Notes: a model not told the origin generated them from the sequence alone. Counted from the first letter of the stretch, positions 22,063 through 31,838 are shown. The stretch is 33,672 nucleotides of DNA from Alphaproteobacteria bacterium (GCA_018650465.1 JABIFY010000110.1:1-33672); one strand, 5' to 3'. A program made the numbers and translations.

Positions 22063-22572
22063 CTAGTTTTTACCGCGGATGGACTTTTCAATGATATCGA
22101 GCACAATATTTGTACCTTCCTCGACCAATAAAACTGCAGCGTCTTCGACAATAATACGCGCTGTTCCTGGTCGTGGTGGTGGCAGACTTTGTTCCAGTTC
22201 CGGCGGCAGATTTCGTTTCGCCAAACCGTGTGGTAGTGACTTGCGTTTGGCCAACCCTGGCGGTAGCTTTTTACGTTTTGCGAGACCTTTAGGCATCATT
22301 TTTGGCTTACCCTTGGCCTTTTTGTTTTTGCCTTTGGCACCTCGGCCCTTTTTCCCTTTTTTATCCTCTTTATCGCTAGCGCCAGCGTCATCATCGTCTT
22401 CATACCGTTTGGTAGATTGGGTTTCTCTAATCCAGTTTCGGATGAGGCGTTTTTCAATTTGAGAAAATATTACGCCTTCCAGTTGACTGGATGTTTGTGC
22501 TTTTGCCTCTTGTGTAAGAGAGGCAAAAGCCAATCCCAATAACAGAGATAAAAAAATGAAAAATTTGCGCAT
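22063..22572 (-). CDS. CigR/RcnB-like exported protein with GLAKR repeats, 169 aa
   Basis: A signal peptide (FFIFLSLLLGLAFASLTQEA, cleavage near AKA) is followed by a lysine-rich, probably disordered region with a DDDDAGASDKEDKKGKKG stretch. Then come four near-tandem repeats of about ten residues: MPKGLAKRKK, LPPGLAKRKS, LPHGLAKRN and LPPELEQS. A short folded C-terminus (ARIIVEDAAVLLVEEGTNIV, then LDII) ends the protein. This repeat-plus-strand layout is typical of the RcnB/CigR family of periplasmic proteins; the role here is unknown. ATG 22572 follows AAGGA by ten bases. The gene lies between cysK and the Nudix gene in the same direction but may have its own promoter. Confidence 0.75.
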   Translation of the reverse strand: MRKFFIFLSLLLGLAFASLTQEAKAQTSSQLEGVIFSQIEKRLIRNWIRETQSTKRYEDDDDAGASDKEDKKGKKGRGAKGKNKKAKGKPKMMPKGLAKRKKLPPGLAKRKSLPHGLAKRNLPPELEQSLPPPRPGTARIIVEDAAVLLVEEGTNIVLDIIEKSIRGKN

Positions 22573-22607
22573 TGTGATCATCCTTTATTTGTACCAGAAA
22601 ACTAAAT

Positions 22608-23219
22608 TTATTTGACCCAGCTGCGTGTTACACGATCAATATTCAGTGCCAGCCATTGAAGGGCAATCACACTGAAGCCGGCCTGAATTCGGCCGTCTTC
22701 CATTGCTGCCATCACCTCGGACCGGTCCATGACGATAACACGAATATCCTCGCCTTCGTCATCTTTTCCGAAGATACCACCAGCTTGAGAGGCGTCCACC
22801 CGGCCACAAAATAACCAGAAAAATTCAGAACATCCGCCTGTCGTGGAATAGATGCCAGGGATTTCGATCAGATCGCTGATCACCAGATTGGCTTCTTCTT
22901 CAGCTTCTCGTCGCACCAGAGCATTGACGTCCTCGCCAGGCTCAACGATCCCGGCAACGATTTCCAGAGTCCACGGTTTTTGATCACCGGCGGCATAAAC
23001 CCCCGGTCTGAACTGTTCGACCAACACAATTTGATCCAGGTCGGGGTCAAACAGAACCACAGCGGCAGCATTGCCCCGTTCAAAAACATCGCGTGTAATC
23101 TCCGGCGACCAATCGCCATTGAACAGCCGATGGCGGAGCGTGTAGCGATCAAGCTGAAAATAACTTTTTGCAACCATTTCATGCTTGATCAATTGCACAT
23201 CTTCACGGGATTTTTTCAT
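22608..23219 (-). CDS. nudF: Nudix hydrolase, ADP-ribose pyrophosphatase type, 203 aa
   Basis: This hydrolyses nucleoside diphosphate-X compounds, most likely ADP-ribose. An N-terminal strand domain (FQLDRYTLRHRLFNGDWSPE) typical of NudF dimers precedes the Nudix box, which reads GIVEPGEDVNALVRREAEEE followed by ANL, keeping the metal-binding REAEEE. The usual glycine near the box end is replaced by asparagine. A VVLFDPDLDQIVLVEQFRPG segment and GIYSTTGGCSEFFWLFCGRV downstream fit ADP-ribose pyrophosphatases. ATG 23219 has a weak ribosome site. It is transcribed with the antiporter gene on the minus strand, fifteen bases downstream of it. Confidence 0.85.
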   Translation of the reverse strand: MKKSREDVQLIKHEMVAKSYFQLDRYTLRHRLFNGDWSPEITRDVFERGNAAAVVLFDPDLDQIVLVEQFRPGVYAAGDQKPWTLEIVAGIVEPGEDVNALVRREAEEEANLVISDLIEIPGIYSTTGGCSEFFWLFCGRVDASQAGGIFGKDDEGEDIRVIVMDRSEVMAAMEDGRIQAGFSVIALQWLALNIDRVTRSWVK

Positions 23220-23234
23220 AAGTTCTTACAAAAT

Positions 23235-24494
23235 TCAGGAGGATGGATCATCTGGCAACAGGCGTTTTATCAAGGGGCTGATCGTCAGGCCCTGGACGAT
23301 GATTGAAAAGACAACGATCACATAACAGACCGTCATTAGCGTTTCTTTCCACGGCGTATCGGGCAGGGACAATACAAGGGCGACGGAAATGCCACCACGC
23401 AATCCACCCCAGGTCAGAATAGGAATGGCACCCTTGGTGAAGCTGCGCCGGAGCCCCAAAAGGGAGATCGGCAGGGCGACTGATACCAGACGGGCCGCCA
23501 GGGTCAGGGGAATGGCCAGAGCAGCAGCCAGCAACGTTGGCAGGGAGAAAGTCAAAGCCAGGACTTCAAGGCCGATTAACAAAAACAGGACGGCGTTAAG
23601 AACCTCATCAATCAATTCCCAGAACTTGTTCAAGTGGTCATGGGTGATTTCGCTCATGGCGTGACGGGTGCCGTAATTGCCGATCAGCAATCCAGCTATA
23701 ACAACAGCAATGGGGCCAGAGGTGTGCAGGGAAATGGCAACACTATAGGTGATGGTGACCAAGGCCAGGGAAATCAGAACTTCCAACACATATTCGTCAA
23801 TACTGCGCATGGCCAGAAAGGCGATACCACCTGTGATCAGGCCTAAAATCACGCCACCCACCGCTTCCTGTGCAAACAATATGGCAATATCTACGGCGGA
23901 TGTGGCATGACCGCTGCCACTCGCCATGGACAGCAGGATGACGAAGACGACGACGGCGACACCATCATTGAACAGGCTTTCTCCGGCAATCTTGGCTTTC
24001 AGTGTCGTGGGCACTGAAACAGTTTTGAGAATGCCAAGCACGGCAATGGGGTCGGTAGGTGAAATTAATGAACCAAAAAGCAGGCAATAGATAAAGGGCA
24101 CGTCCAGACCTGTAGCCTGGAAAATCAACCAGCTACCGCCACCAATCAAGGCAGTGGACAACAACAGGCCACCTGTCGCCATCGTTCCAATGGCAAATCG
24201 GCGGGCCTTGAGATCAGCAAGATTGACATGCATGGCCCCGGCGAACAGCAGAAAGCTCAGCATGCCAGTCATCAAGGTGTCGTGAAAATCAATCTGATCC
24301 AGTGTAGATCTCACTTTGATTGACACGCCGAGACCGGGGATGAGCACTTCAACTGCCAAAAGGACCAAAGAGGCAACAAGGGCCATAATGACAAGGCCAA
24401 TTGTAGGTGGTAATTTGAGGAACCGATGGTTGAGGTAGCCAAACACAGCTGAGAGGCCGAGCAGGGCAGCGACTATATCAAGGAGACTTTGCAT
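23235..24494 (-). CDS. CPA1-family Na+/H+ antiporter (NhaP-type), 419 aa
   Basis: Cation/proton antiporter of the CPA1 family. The diagnostic motifs are SPTDPIAVLGILK in the middle and GESLFNDGVAVVVFVILLS with the transport aspartate. IAVVIAGLLIGNYGTRHAMS and a GGLRGGISVALVLSLP segment also occur. About twelve hydrophobic helices are apparent, as usual, and there is no long C-terminal regulatory tail. ATG 24494 follows an AAAGAGAC element; the upstream TTG adds ten residues without support. It exchanges sodium (or potassium) for protons at the inner membrane. The gene is divergent from the RND adaptor gene, with about 110 bases holding both promoters. Confidence 0.9.
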   Translation of the reverse strand: MQSLLDIVAALLGLSAVFGYLNHRFLKLPPTIGLVIMALVASLVLLAVEVLIPGLGVSIKVRSTLDQIDFHDTLMTGMLSFLLFAGAMHVNLADLKARRFAIGTMATGGLLLSTALIGGGSWLIFQATGLDVPFIYCLLFGSLISPTDPIAVLGILKTVSVPTTLKAKIAGESLFNDGVAVVVFVILLSMASGSGHATSAVDIAILFAQEAVGGVILGLITGGIAFLAMRSIDEYVLEVLISLALVTITYSVAISLHTSGPIAVVIAGLLIGNYGTRHAMSEITHDHLNKFWELIDEVLNAVLFLLIGLEVLALTFSLPTLLAAALAIPLTLAARLVSVALPISLLGLRRSFTKGAIPILTWGGLRGGISVALVLSLPDTPWKETLMTVCYVIVVFSIIVQGLTISPLIKRLLPDDPSS

Positions 24495-24603
24495 AGTTAT
24501 TTGTGTCTCTTTGGTGCCGAACAATCAAGAGGGCTTGAAAAGCCGGTGACGACACATTAGATAATGCTAATATATAATGATAGCAGTTGGATCAGGTTGA
24601 AAA

Positions 24604-25602
24604 ATGATGGCAAACAGACTTAAGAGACTCGGGGCAGCAGCTGTGTTGGCGGGCGCATCGACATTCCTGTTATTAATGATTTCGGCTGCAACTGCAGCTG
24701 AGTTTGCCGTCAAAATCAGTCAGGTAACCGACTTGAAAGCCGTGTTTGCCCGGGTTGAACCTGTGGATGTGGCTCTGGCCCGCTCGCGAATTGGCGGAAC
24801 GATCGCAAAATTGTCAGTTGATGAAGGCAGCCAGGTTCGCAAAGGTCAGCGGCTGGCAGTTGTCGCTGACGCCAAGTTAAGCCTTGGAATTAAGGCGATG
24901 GACGCCCGTATTAAATCTCTGGAGGCGAGGCTGAAACTCGCCCGCGCAGATCTGAAGCGATCACGGCAGTTACGCAAATCCGGATCTCTCAGCCAGGCGC
25001 GGCTCGATCAGGCCATAAGCAATCATGAAGTTGTTGTTTCGGAGATTGCAGCGGCCGGGGCTGAACGGGCAGTTCTCGTGCAGAACCAGGCAGAGGGCGT
25101 TATCCTGGCTCCGTCTGCTGGTCGTGTGCTCAAGGTGAATGTGACAACAGGGATGGTGGTAATGCCAGGTGAAGCCATTGCACGGATTGCCGCTGAAAGT
25201 TTCATTTTGCGTTTGCGTTTGCCAGAACGTCACGCGCGTTTTCTGCGCCAGGGAGACAGCGCTATCGTCGGTGGCAGGGGCTTGGCTATTTCTGATAGCG
25301 GGGTGCGCAAGGGACGCGTACGACAGGTCTATCCCCAGCTTGAGCAGGGCCTGGTTGTGGCCGATGTCTCAGTTGACGGACTAGGCGATTTTTTTGTTGG
25401 TGAGCGCATCCGGGTCTGGGTACCAGCCGGAAAGCGCCCGGCGATGATTATCCCGAAATCATATTTGTATAAACGGTTTGGGGTCAGCTTTGTTCGTTTG
25501 CAAGACGGTACAGAAGTGGCCGTTCAGGAAGGGGCTGAAACCCCTGAAGGTGTCGAAATACTGGCGGGTCTTCAGGCGAATGATCTACTGGTGACACCAT
25601 GA
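24604..25602 (+). CDS. RND efflux periplasmic adaptor (membrane fusion protein), 332 aa
   Basis: HlyD/AcrA-type membrane fusion protein. It has an N-terminal membrane or signal segment (LAGASTFLLLMISAATAAEF), a split lipoyl-like domain (VDEGSQVRKGQRLAVVADAK and GRVLKVNVTTGMVVMPGEAI), and an alpha-hairpin between them (SLEARLKLARADLKRSRQLR and following). A beta-barrel domain follows. No lipobox is visible, so it is probably membrane-anchored rather than lipidated. Adaptors of this type link the inner-membrane pump to an outer-membrane channel. Its stop overlaps the pump start by four bases (25599-25602, ATGA), so the pair is coupled. The ribosome site AGGTTGA is close to the ATG pair. Confidence 0.92.
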   Translation: MMANRLKRLGAAAVLAGASTFLLLMISAATAAEFAVKISQVTDLKAVFARVEPVDVALARSRIGGTIAKLSVDEGSQVRKGQRLAVVADAKLSLGIKAMDARIKSLEARLKLARADLKRSRQLRKSGSLSQARLDQAISNHEVVVSEIAAAGAERAVLVQNQAEGVILAPSAGRVLKVNVTTGMVVMPGEAIARIAAESFILRLRLPERHARFLRQGDSAIVGGRGLAISDSGVRKGRVRQVYPQLEQGLVVADVSVDGLGDFFVGERIRVWVPAGKRPAMIIPKSYLYKRFGVSFVRLQDGTEVAVQEGAETPEGVEILAGLQANDLLVTP

Positions 25603-28600
25603 AGCCGGGTATCTCTGGTTGGCTGACCAAAACTTTCATTCAGTCACCCCTGACGCCATTGCTTTTATTGGCATCCATTGCCGTTGGTGCTTTGGCGCTG
25701 GCCGTCTTGCCGCGCGAAGAAGAGCCACAGATCAGTGTGCCTATGGTTGACGTCGTGGTGCAAACTGATGGATTGAGCGCCGCCGATGGTGCAGAACTTG
25801 TAACCAAACCCCTGGAAGACATCGTGCGCGGCATCGACAATGTCGAGCATGTTTATTCCGTGACTGAAGATGACATGGTGATCGTAACCGTGCGCTTTGA
25901 TGTCGGGCATGATCCGGACCGGGCGATCCTGCGGGTGCATGAACAAATCCGCGCCAACATGCATCGCATTCCGATCGGTATCCCCGAGCCGCTGATTGTC
26001 GGCAAAGGCATTAACGATGTGCCGATCATGGTACTGACATTGTCACCAGTAAATGGGGGTAAAGGGCGTTGGGACGATAACAAACTTTTTGAAGTTGCAG
26101 AGGAATTGCAACACGAGTTGCGCAAGGTAAATGACGTCGGCCGCTCTTTCATCGCCGGTGGTCGCGCTACTCAAATTCGGATTGAACCAGACCCGGAACG
26201 TTTGTCATTATATGGGATTGCCTTGAATCAGCTTGTCGACAAAGTCAGGAATGCGAACCGGGCTTTTGCCGTCGGTGGTTTGCGCCAGAGCGGTCGGCAC
26301 TTGCCAGTGGTTGCGGGACAAACGCTCAAAGGTGGTGCGGATGTTTCATTGCTGCTGATTACCTCCCACGATGGTCGACCCGTTTATCTGAAAGACGTTG
26401 CAGATGTTGTCTACGGTTCAGCCGAAAGCGAGCACAGAACCTGGCATCTGACGCCTGACGGCGATGGCAATCTGATCAAGCGACCCGCCGTCAGTTTGGC
26501 TCTGGCCAAACGCCAGGGCAGTAATGCTGTGACCATTGCCAATGATCTTCTGGCTCAACTGGAACGCATAAAAGGACGTCTGATCCCGGACGGGGTCGAG
26601 GTTATTGTAACCCGAAACTACGGTGAAACAGCGGCTGAAAAGGCGGACGAGTTATTGTTTCACCTTGTTCTGGCCTCGGTGTCCATTGTGGCCTTGCTGA
26701 CCTTGTTCCTGGGTTGGCGCGAAGGTGTCGTGGTGCTGGTCGTCATCCCGACAACAATCTTGCTGACATTTTTCGCTGCCTGGTTAATGGATTACACCAT
26801 CAACCGGGTCAGCATGTTTGCCTTGATATTCTCCATCGGCATTCTGGTTGATGACGCCATTGTCGTGGTTGAAAATATTGATCGCCATTGGAAAAAGCAG
26901 GGGCCAAAGGATGCCTTGCAGACTGCTATCAATGCGGTGGCAGAAGTTGGTAACCCGACAATCATCGCAACCTTCACCATTATCGCGGCCTTGCTGCCCA
27001 TGCTGTTTGTGTCGGGTCTGATGGGCCCTTATATGAGTCCAATTCCGGTCAATGCTTCGGCGGCAATGTTGTTCTCGTTATTCGTTGCCATGGTGATTAC
27101 GCCTTGGTTGATGTTCAAATTACGGCATAAACCAAAGCCGGGGTCCGAGGGCGAAGCCGTCGGGCAGGACCACGATGAAATCGGTTTCCTGGGTCGGATA
27201 TATCTTTCGATTGCCCGACCGTTACTGGTAGGTCGGGTGCGATCGAAGGTGTTTTTGGCCGTTGTCACGGTCATGACCCTGGCCAGCCTGATACTTTTTT
27301 ATACGCAGGACGTTGTGGTCAAACTTTTGCCCTTTGATAACAAATCGGAACTTTCCCTGGTTCTGGACATGCCACGGGGAACGACGCTGGAAGGCACAGA
27401 ACGGGCGTTAATGTCAGCCGTAAAACGTCTGGAGGGTTTGCCCGAGCTGGTTGATGTTCAGGCCTATATCGGGACAGCAGCGCCGTTCAACTTTAATGGT
27501 CTGGTCCGGCATTACTATTTTCGCGCCCGACCTGATCAGGCTGAACTGCAAATGAACTTGCTGCCCAAACACGACCGGGACCGAGCCAGTCACGATATCG
27601 CCCTCGATGTTCGGGCACGGCTTGGCGGGCTGGAATTGCCTCCTGGTGCTTCATTGAAGGTAGTTGAGGTGCCGCCAGGGCCGCCTGTTTTGGCGACATT
27701 GTTGGCGGAAGTTTATGGCCCGGACCCACAATCTCGACGGGCGACAGCCATGAAACTCAAAGAAGCCTTCGAAGCGGTGGACTTCATCGTTGATGTTGAT
27801 GACAGCTGGGGCGAAACCAGTCCACGCATGCGTTTCTCAATTGATCAAGAGAGTCTGGAGTTCCACAGGGTCGAGGAAGAGGCTGTTTATGACACTCTCA
27901 GGGCGTTGCTGGGCGGCGTTGCGGTTGGCTATTCCCATCAGGGCGGGGGTGCCAATCCGACCGGGATTGTTGTGGCTTTGCCCCGACGGGATTTGACACC
28001 TTCGGAGTATCTGTTGGCAACGCCGGTTCCGACGCTTGGTGGCGGGCATGTAGAACTGGGCGATGTTGTGTCGATGTCAGAAGAAGCGGCTTCATATCCC
28101 CTGTTCAGACGGGATGGGCGGTTTGCCGAGATGGTCATGGCGGAAATGGCTGGCAGTTTCGAGGCACCCATCTACGGCATGCTGGCGGTTCAGGAAAAGA
28201 TTGATAGTTTGACATGGCCAAACGGCAGGCCGGAAGTATTCCTGCACGGACAACCGGTTGATGAAAGCAAGGTTTCCATCCTCTGGGACGGGGAATGGGA
28301 AATTACCTGGGTAACCTTCCGTGATATGGGCGGGGCCTTCATTGTTGCCATTCTTGGCATCTATCTTCTTGTCGTGGCCCAGTTCGGCAGCTTCAAGGTC
28401 CCATTGGTCGTTTTGGTGCCAGTTCCTTTAACGCTGATCGGCATAATGGCCGGGCATTGGTTGTTCTCAGCAGCCTTCACAGCGACGTCTATGATCGGTT
28501 TTATCGCCCTTGCCGGAATTGTTGTGCGAAACTCAATTCTGCTGATCGATTTTATCAAGGCCCGTCAGGATGACACGACGCCATTGAGGCAAGTTTTATT

Positions 28601-28805
28601 GGAAGCCGGGGCAATCCGGTTTAAACCCATTTTCCTGACTGCTCTGGCTGCCATGCTTGGGGCAGCTGTCATTCTTGCTGATCCGATTTTCCAGGGATTG
28701 GCCATTTCGATGCTATTTGGTCTCGCCTCGTCCACAGCACTAACTTTGTTGGTTATTCCGGCTATTTACGTCTGGCTCAGAGATGATGGGCGGCCCGCTG
28801 CCTGA
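25599..28805 (+). CDS. RND family efflux pump permease, 1068 aa
   Basis: Proton-driven inner-membrane efflux transporter. The N-terminal helix and porter start (PREEEPQISVPMVDVVVQTD) are typical of this RND group. In helix four the proton-relay aspartates are D418-D419 (GILVDDAIVVVENIDRHW), the hallmark of exporters. The second half repeats the layout, with IVAILGIYLLVVAQFGSF and FIALAGIVVRNSILLIDFIK helices. The length is normal for an AcrB-like or metal-type (HME) pump; the PREE motif and sequence style fit a multidrug-type subgroup, but the substrate is not evident. It is overlapped by its adaptor. No outer-membrane channel gene follows, so a TolC-like protein elsewhere is likely needed. 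Confidence 0.93.
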   Translation: MKPGISGWLTKTFIQSPLTPLLLLASIAVGALALAVLPREEEPQISVPMVDVVVQTDGLSAADGAELVTKPLEDIVRGIDNVEHVYSVTEDDMVIVTVRFDVGHDPDRAILRVHEQIRANMHRIPIGIPEPLIVGKGINDVPIMVLTLSPVNGGKGRWDDNKLFEVAEELQHELRKVNDVGRSFIAGGRATQIRIEPDPERLSLYGIALNQLVDKVRNANRAFAVGGLRQSGRHLPVVAGQTLKGGADVSLLLITSHDGRPVYLKDVADVVYGSAESEHRTWHLTPDGDGNLIKRPAVSLALAKRQGSNAVTIANDLLAQLERIKGRLIPDGVEVIVTRNYGETAAEKADELLFHLVLASVSIVALLTLFLGWREGVVVLVVIPTTILLTFFAAWLMDYTINRVSMFALIFSIGILVDDAIVVVENIDRHWKKQGPKDALQTAINAVAEVGNPTIIATFTIIAALLPMLFVSGLMGPYMSPIPVNASAAMLFSLFVAMVITPWLMFKLRHKPKPGSEGEAVGQDHDEIGFLGRIYLSIARPLLVGRVRSKVFLAVVTVMTLASLILFYTQDVVVKLLPFDNKSELSLVLDMPRGTTLEGTERALMSAVKRLEGLPELVDVQAYIGTAAPFNFNGLVRHYYFRARPDQAELQMNLLPKHDRDRASHDIALDVRARLGGLELPPGASLKVVEVPPGPPVLATLLAEVYGPDPQSRRATAMKLKEAFEAVDFIVDVDDSWGETSPRMRFSIDQESLEFHRVEEEAVYDTLRALLGGVAVGYSHQGGGANPTGIVVALPRRDLTPSEYLLATPVPTLGGGHVELGDVVSMSEEAASYPLFRRDGRFAEMVMAEMAGSFEAPIYGMLAVQEKIDSLTWPNGRPEVFLHGQPVDESKVSILWDGEWEITWVTFRDMGGAFIVAILGIYLLVVAQFGSFKVPLVVLVPVPLTLIGIMAGHWLFSAAFTATSMIGFIALAGIVVRNSILLIDFIKARQDDTTPLRQVLLEAGAIRFKPIFLTALAAMLGAAVILADPIFQGLAISMLFGLASSTALTLLVIPAIYVWLRDDGRPAA

Positions 28806-28922
28806 GTATTTGCAGATCTGTTTCGTACCCACATAGCTTGATATTCTTTACGCTAAAGCTAATAATCCGTGTAAAGATTTAGGTGGAACGGTGGGTGAAT
28901 TGAGCAAACAGCCAGAAACGGG

Positions 28923-31811
28923 GTGCGGGCAGATAACGCGCACCCCTCCAATTGCCTTCAGTCGCCGGGCGATGATGATGCCGATTGGCGAGCGAAAAAA
29001 ATGTTAGTTGGTTCGCTTGCTGTGATCGCGGCATTACTGGCAACCGGAATAGTCTTCTTGATTACGCGGTCAATGATTGTCCTTCGCAGAGAGAATGAAG
29101 GCGCAGTCAGAGCGCTGGAAGCAAGCGAGCAGCGTTTACGGGACTTTACCGAAAATTCTTCCGATTGGCTGTGGGAAATGGGAGCTGATCTTCGATTCAG
29201 TTTCTTTTCGGTAGAATATCTCTATTCAGGAACCGTTTTATCTTCTTCCCTGATCGGACTCACCCGGGAAGAATTGGTGAATAAAAATTCTCCAGATATC
29301 GAGAGTATTGAGGCTCATCTTCAGGATTTACGAGATCGAAAGCCCTTTCGAAATTTCGCCTATAATCTGACTACTTCAAATGGTGATTTTATCCGCATGG
29401 TTACCAGTGGTGTTCCATCGTTTGACCGGGATGGAAAGTTTTCTGGTTATCGCGGAACGGCGACGGACAAGACGCAGGAATATCTGATAGAGCGTAAAGT
29501 TGCGGAGCTTCATGAACAACTCGTGCTTGCCATCAACGCCTTAACCGGTGGTTTTGTTGTCTACAGTCCGGATGGTAAATTACTGATTTGTAACGATAAA
29601 CTGAAAGATCTTTTTCCAGAATCAGCCGATCTACAAGTGCCTGGCGCGCGATATGAAGATCTTTGCCGTGTCGACATGGCAGTGCGCAACTCCACTGTAA
29701 TGAATCACAGCAAGGATATCTGGAATGATATCCGTGCGGAACTCACGGTCGGAATTCTTCGCTCAACAGAGTTAAAAATGAACGATGGTCGATGGATCCT
29801 TTATGCTGACCGACTAACTGAGTCTGGTCACATAGTCGGCATCAGGGAAGATATCACCGGTCGCAAAAAGGAATTCGATTTCCTCCAGGAGAATTTCGAA
29901 CATTTCCGATCTCTGATTGAAGACGGTGTGGACATGATTTCCGTCGTAAATGAATCTGGTGTTTCATTATATGAAAACCCGTCTGCCATCCGTTTCCTTG
30001 GTGCAAAGGCCATCGGTCAATCGACAATCCTTCGTGTCGCGGAGTGTGACAGGGAAAGAGTACGCAAATCCTTTCGAAAGGTATTATCGGATTCGACTGT
30101 CTCGGAGTTAGTCGATGCGAAGGTGCTCACAAAGGATGGCACGGTTAGAGATGTTGAATACAGCATGAGTAACCTGATGCACAATCCAGCTGTGAACGGC
30201 GTTGTTATAATCAGCCGTGACATTACGAAGCAAAAATCTGCTGATGCAGTGAACCGGTCCCTGCAAATGCGCCTGGCAACCATTCTGGACAGCGCACCGA
30301 TGATGATTTGGTCCGTTAATGAATATGGAAAGTTTACGATGGCGGAAGGAAGCGTCTTGTCCTCTTTGGGCACTGATACGACATCTCTGGTCGGCCAATC
30401 TGCCTATGATTTTTTCGGGGAATCACCCAGCGCGATTTTCGGTATTCGCGAAGCGCTGAAGGCTCAGCCGTCGACAACGTCTATGACGATAAAAGGAATT
30501 ACATTTGATACCTGGTATATGCCCCAATCAAATGATGAAGGCAGGATCAGCGAAGTGCTTGGGGTGTCCATTGACGTTTCTTCCCGACACCTGGCCGAAG
30601 TTGCCTTACGCCAGATTGCCGAAGGAACTTCGGGGAATACTGATCAAGACTTTTTCAGCACCATGATGGCATCCATCGCAGAAGCGACGATGGCTCACCA
30701 TGCCTTTATTGGTGAAATAACCAATGATGGCCGCTCAATCCGCACATTGGCGCGACATCTGGGCGGTGATTTGGCCGACAACATCAGTTATGACCTGTCG
30801 GGAACGCCCTGTGAATTGGTGGTCGGAAAGAATATGCAAATATTTGAATCCGGTTTGGCTGAACATTTTCCTGCGGACGAAGCCCTGGTTAATATGGGGC
30901 TGGATTCCTATATCGGCATGCCAATCATGACGTCAAAGGGGCGACCGCTCGGGTTAATTGCGGTTATGTACAAGGAGTCTCTGGAAGACACGGGGACTGC
31001 CGAGGCTTTGTTACCAATATATGCCTCAAGGGCTGCGGCCGAGATGGAGCGTCAGAACGCGCACGAAGCCATGTTACATGCAGTGGAGGAGGCCGAATTT
31101 GCCAGCCGGGCCAAATCAGAATTTCTGGCTAATATGAGCCACGAGTTACGCACGCCCCTGAACGCGATCATTGGTTTTTCAGATATGCTCAGGGCAGGGT
31201 ATTTAGGCAAACTGCAAGACAAACAACAATCCTATATTTTCGATATAAAGGAATCTGGAGAGCATTTGCTGAATCTGGTCAATGACATTCTGGACCTGTC
31301 AAAAATTGAGGCCGGTAAACAGCAATTGAGCGAAAGCCACTTTGAACTGGAAACAACTATTGCGGCCTCGGTCCGGACTATTGCGGAAATTGCACATGCA
31401 GGCGGGTTGGAAGTGCAAACCAATATTCCACTGGGTTTGCCACATCTGTATGCCGATGAGCGAAAGTTGCGGCAGATATTGATCAACCTGCTATCAAATG
31501 CAGTCAAGTTCACTGGCACTGGTGGTCGTATTGACCTGAAGGTAATAAGCGATTCAGAAAAGGGATTGAGTATATCTGTCACTGATACCGGAATTGGTAT
31601 GCGGGATGAAGATGTCAAAAAGGCGCTGGAGCCATTTGGTCAGGTTGAGAGTGTTTTCGAAGGGAAATATGCTGGCACTGGTCTTGGATTGACCTTGGTG
31701 AAGGCCCTTGCGGAAATGCACGACGCCAAATTCATTCTGGAGAGCGAGGTTGAAAAAGGGACGGTGGCGACAATTATATTTCCTGCCGAGAGACTACATA
31801 TCATCCAGTAA
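28923..31811 (+). CDS. Multi-PAS/GAF membrane sensor histidine kinase, 962 aa
   Basis: There is one membrane helix at about residues 28-50. About four PAS domains (near 68-190, 200-315, 325-440 and 450-560) and a GAF domain (about 575-710) follow, then HisKA with H740 (FLANMSHELRTPLNAIIGFS) and an ATPase with DTGIGM (888-893) and GTGLGL (918-923). No receiver domain follows. Only one membrane helix and no periplasmic sensor domain suggest sensing of cytosolic signals. The start is uncertain: GTG 28923 and ATG 29001 (after an A7 run) are in frame, while a GTG at 28891 with a better AGGTGGA site is in another frame that meets this one at the A7 tract. No response regulator is adjacent. Confidence 0.92.
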   Translation: MRADNAHPSNCLQSPGDDDADWRAKKMLVGSLAVIAALLATGIVFLITRSMIVLRRENEGAVRALEASEQRLRDFTENSSDWLWEMGADLRFSFFSVEYLYSGTVLSSSLIGLTREELVNKNSPDIESIEAHLQDLRDRKPFRNFAYNLTTSNGDFIRMVTSGVPSFDRDGKFSGYRGTATDKTQEYLIERKVAELHEQLVLAINALTGGFVVYSPDGKLLICNDKLKDLFPESADLQVPGARYEDLCRVDMAVRNSTVMNHSKDIWNDIRAELTVGILRSTELKMNDGRWILYADRLTESGHIVGIREDITGRKKEFDFLQENFEHFRSLIEDGVDMISVVNESGVSLYENPSAIRFLGAKAIGQSTILRVAECDRERVRKSFRKVLSDSTVSELVDAKVLTKDGTVRDVEYSMSNLMHNPAVNGVVIISRDITKQKSADAVNRSLQMRLATILDSAPMMIWSVNEYGKFTMAEGSVLSSLGTDTTSLVGQSAYDFFGESPSAIFGIREALKAQPSTTSMTIKGITFDTWYMPQSNDEGRISEVLGVSIDVSSRHLAEVALRQIAEGTSGNTDQDFFSTMMASIAEATMAHHAFIGEITNDGRSIRTLARHLGGDLADNISYDLSGTPCELVVGKNMQIFESGLAEHFPADEALVNMGLDSYIGMPIMTSKGRPLGLIAVMYKESLEDTGTAEALLPIYASRAAAEMERQNAHEAMLHAVEEAEFASRAKSEFLANMSHELRTPLNAIIGFSDMLRAGYLGKLQDKQQSYIFDIKESGEHLLNLVNDILDLSKIEAGKQQLSESHFELETTIAASVRTIAEIAHAGGLEVQTNIPLGLPHLYADERKLRQILINLLSNAVKFTGTGGRIDLKVISDSEKGLSISVTDTGIGMRDEDVKKALEPFGQVESVFEGKYAGTGLGLTLVKALAEMHDAKFILESEVEKGTVATIIFPAERLHIIQ

Positions 31812-31838
31812 CGCTTTCACGCCAGGATAAAAGCCACT

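Noticed and set aside
5696-31811. Pairing the response regulator at 5696 with the histidine kinase at 28923
   Set aside because: They are about 23 kb apart with unrelated genes between, so no partnership can be inferred from position.
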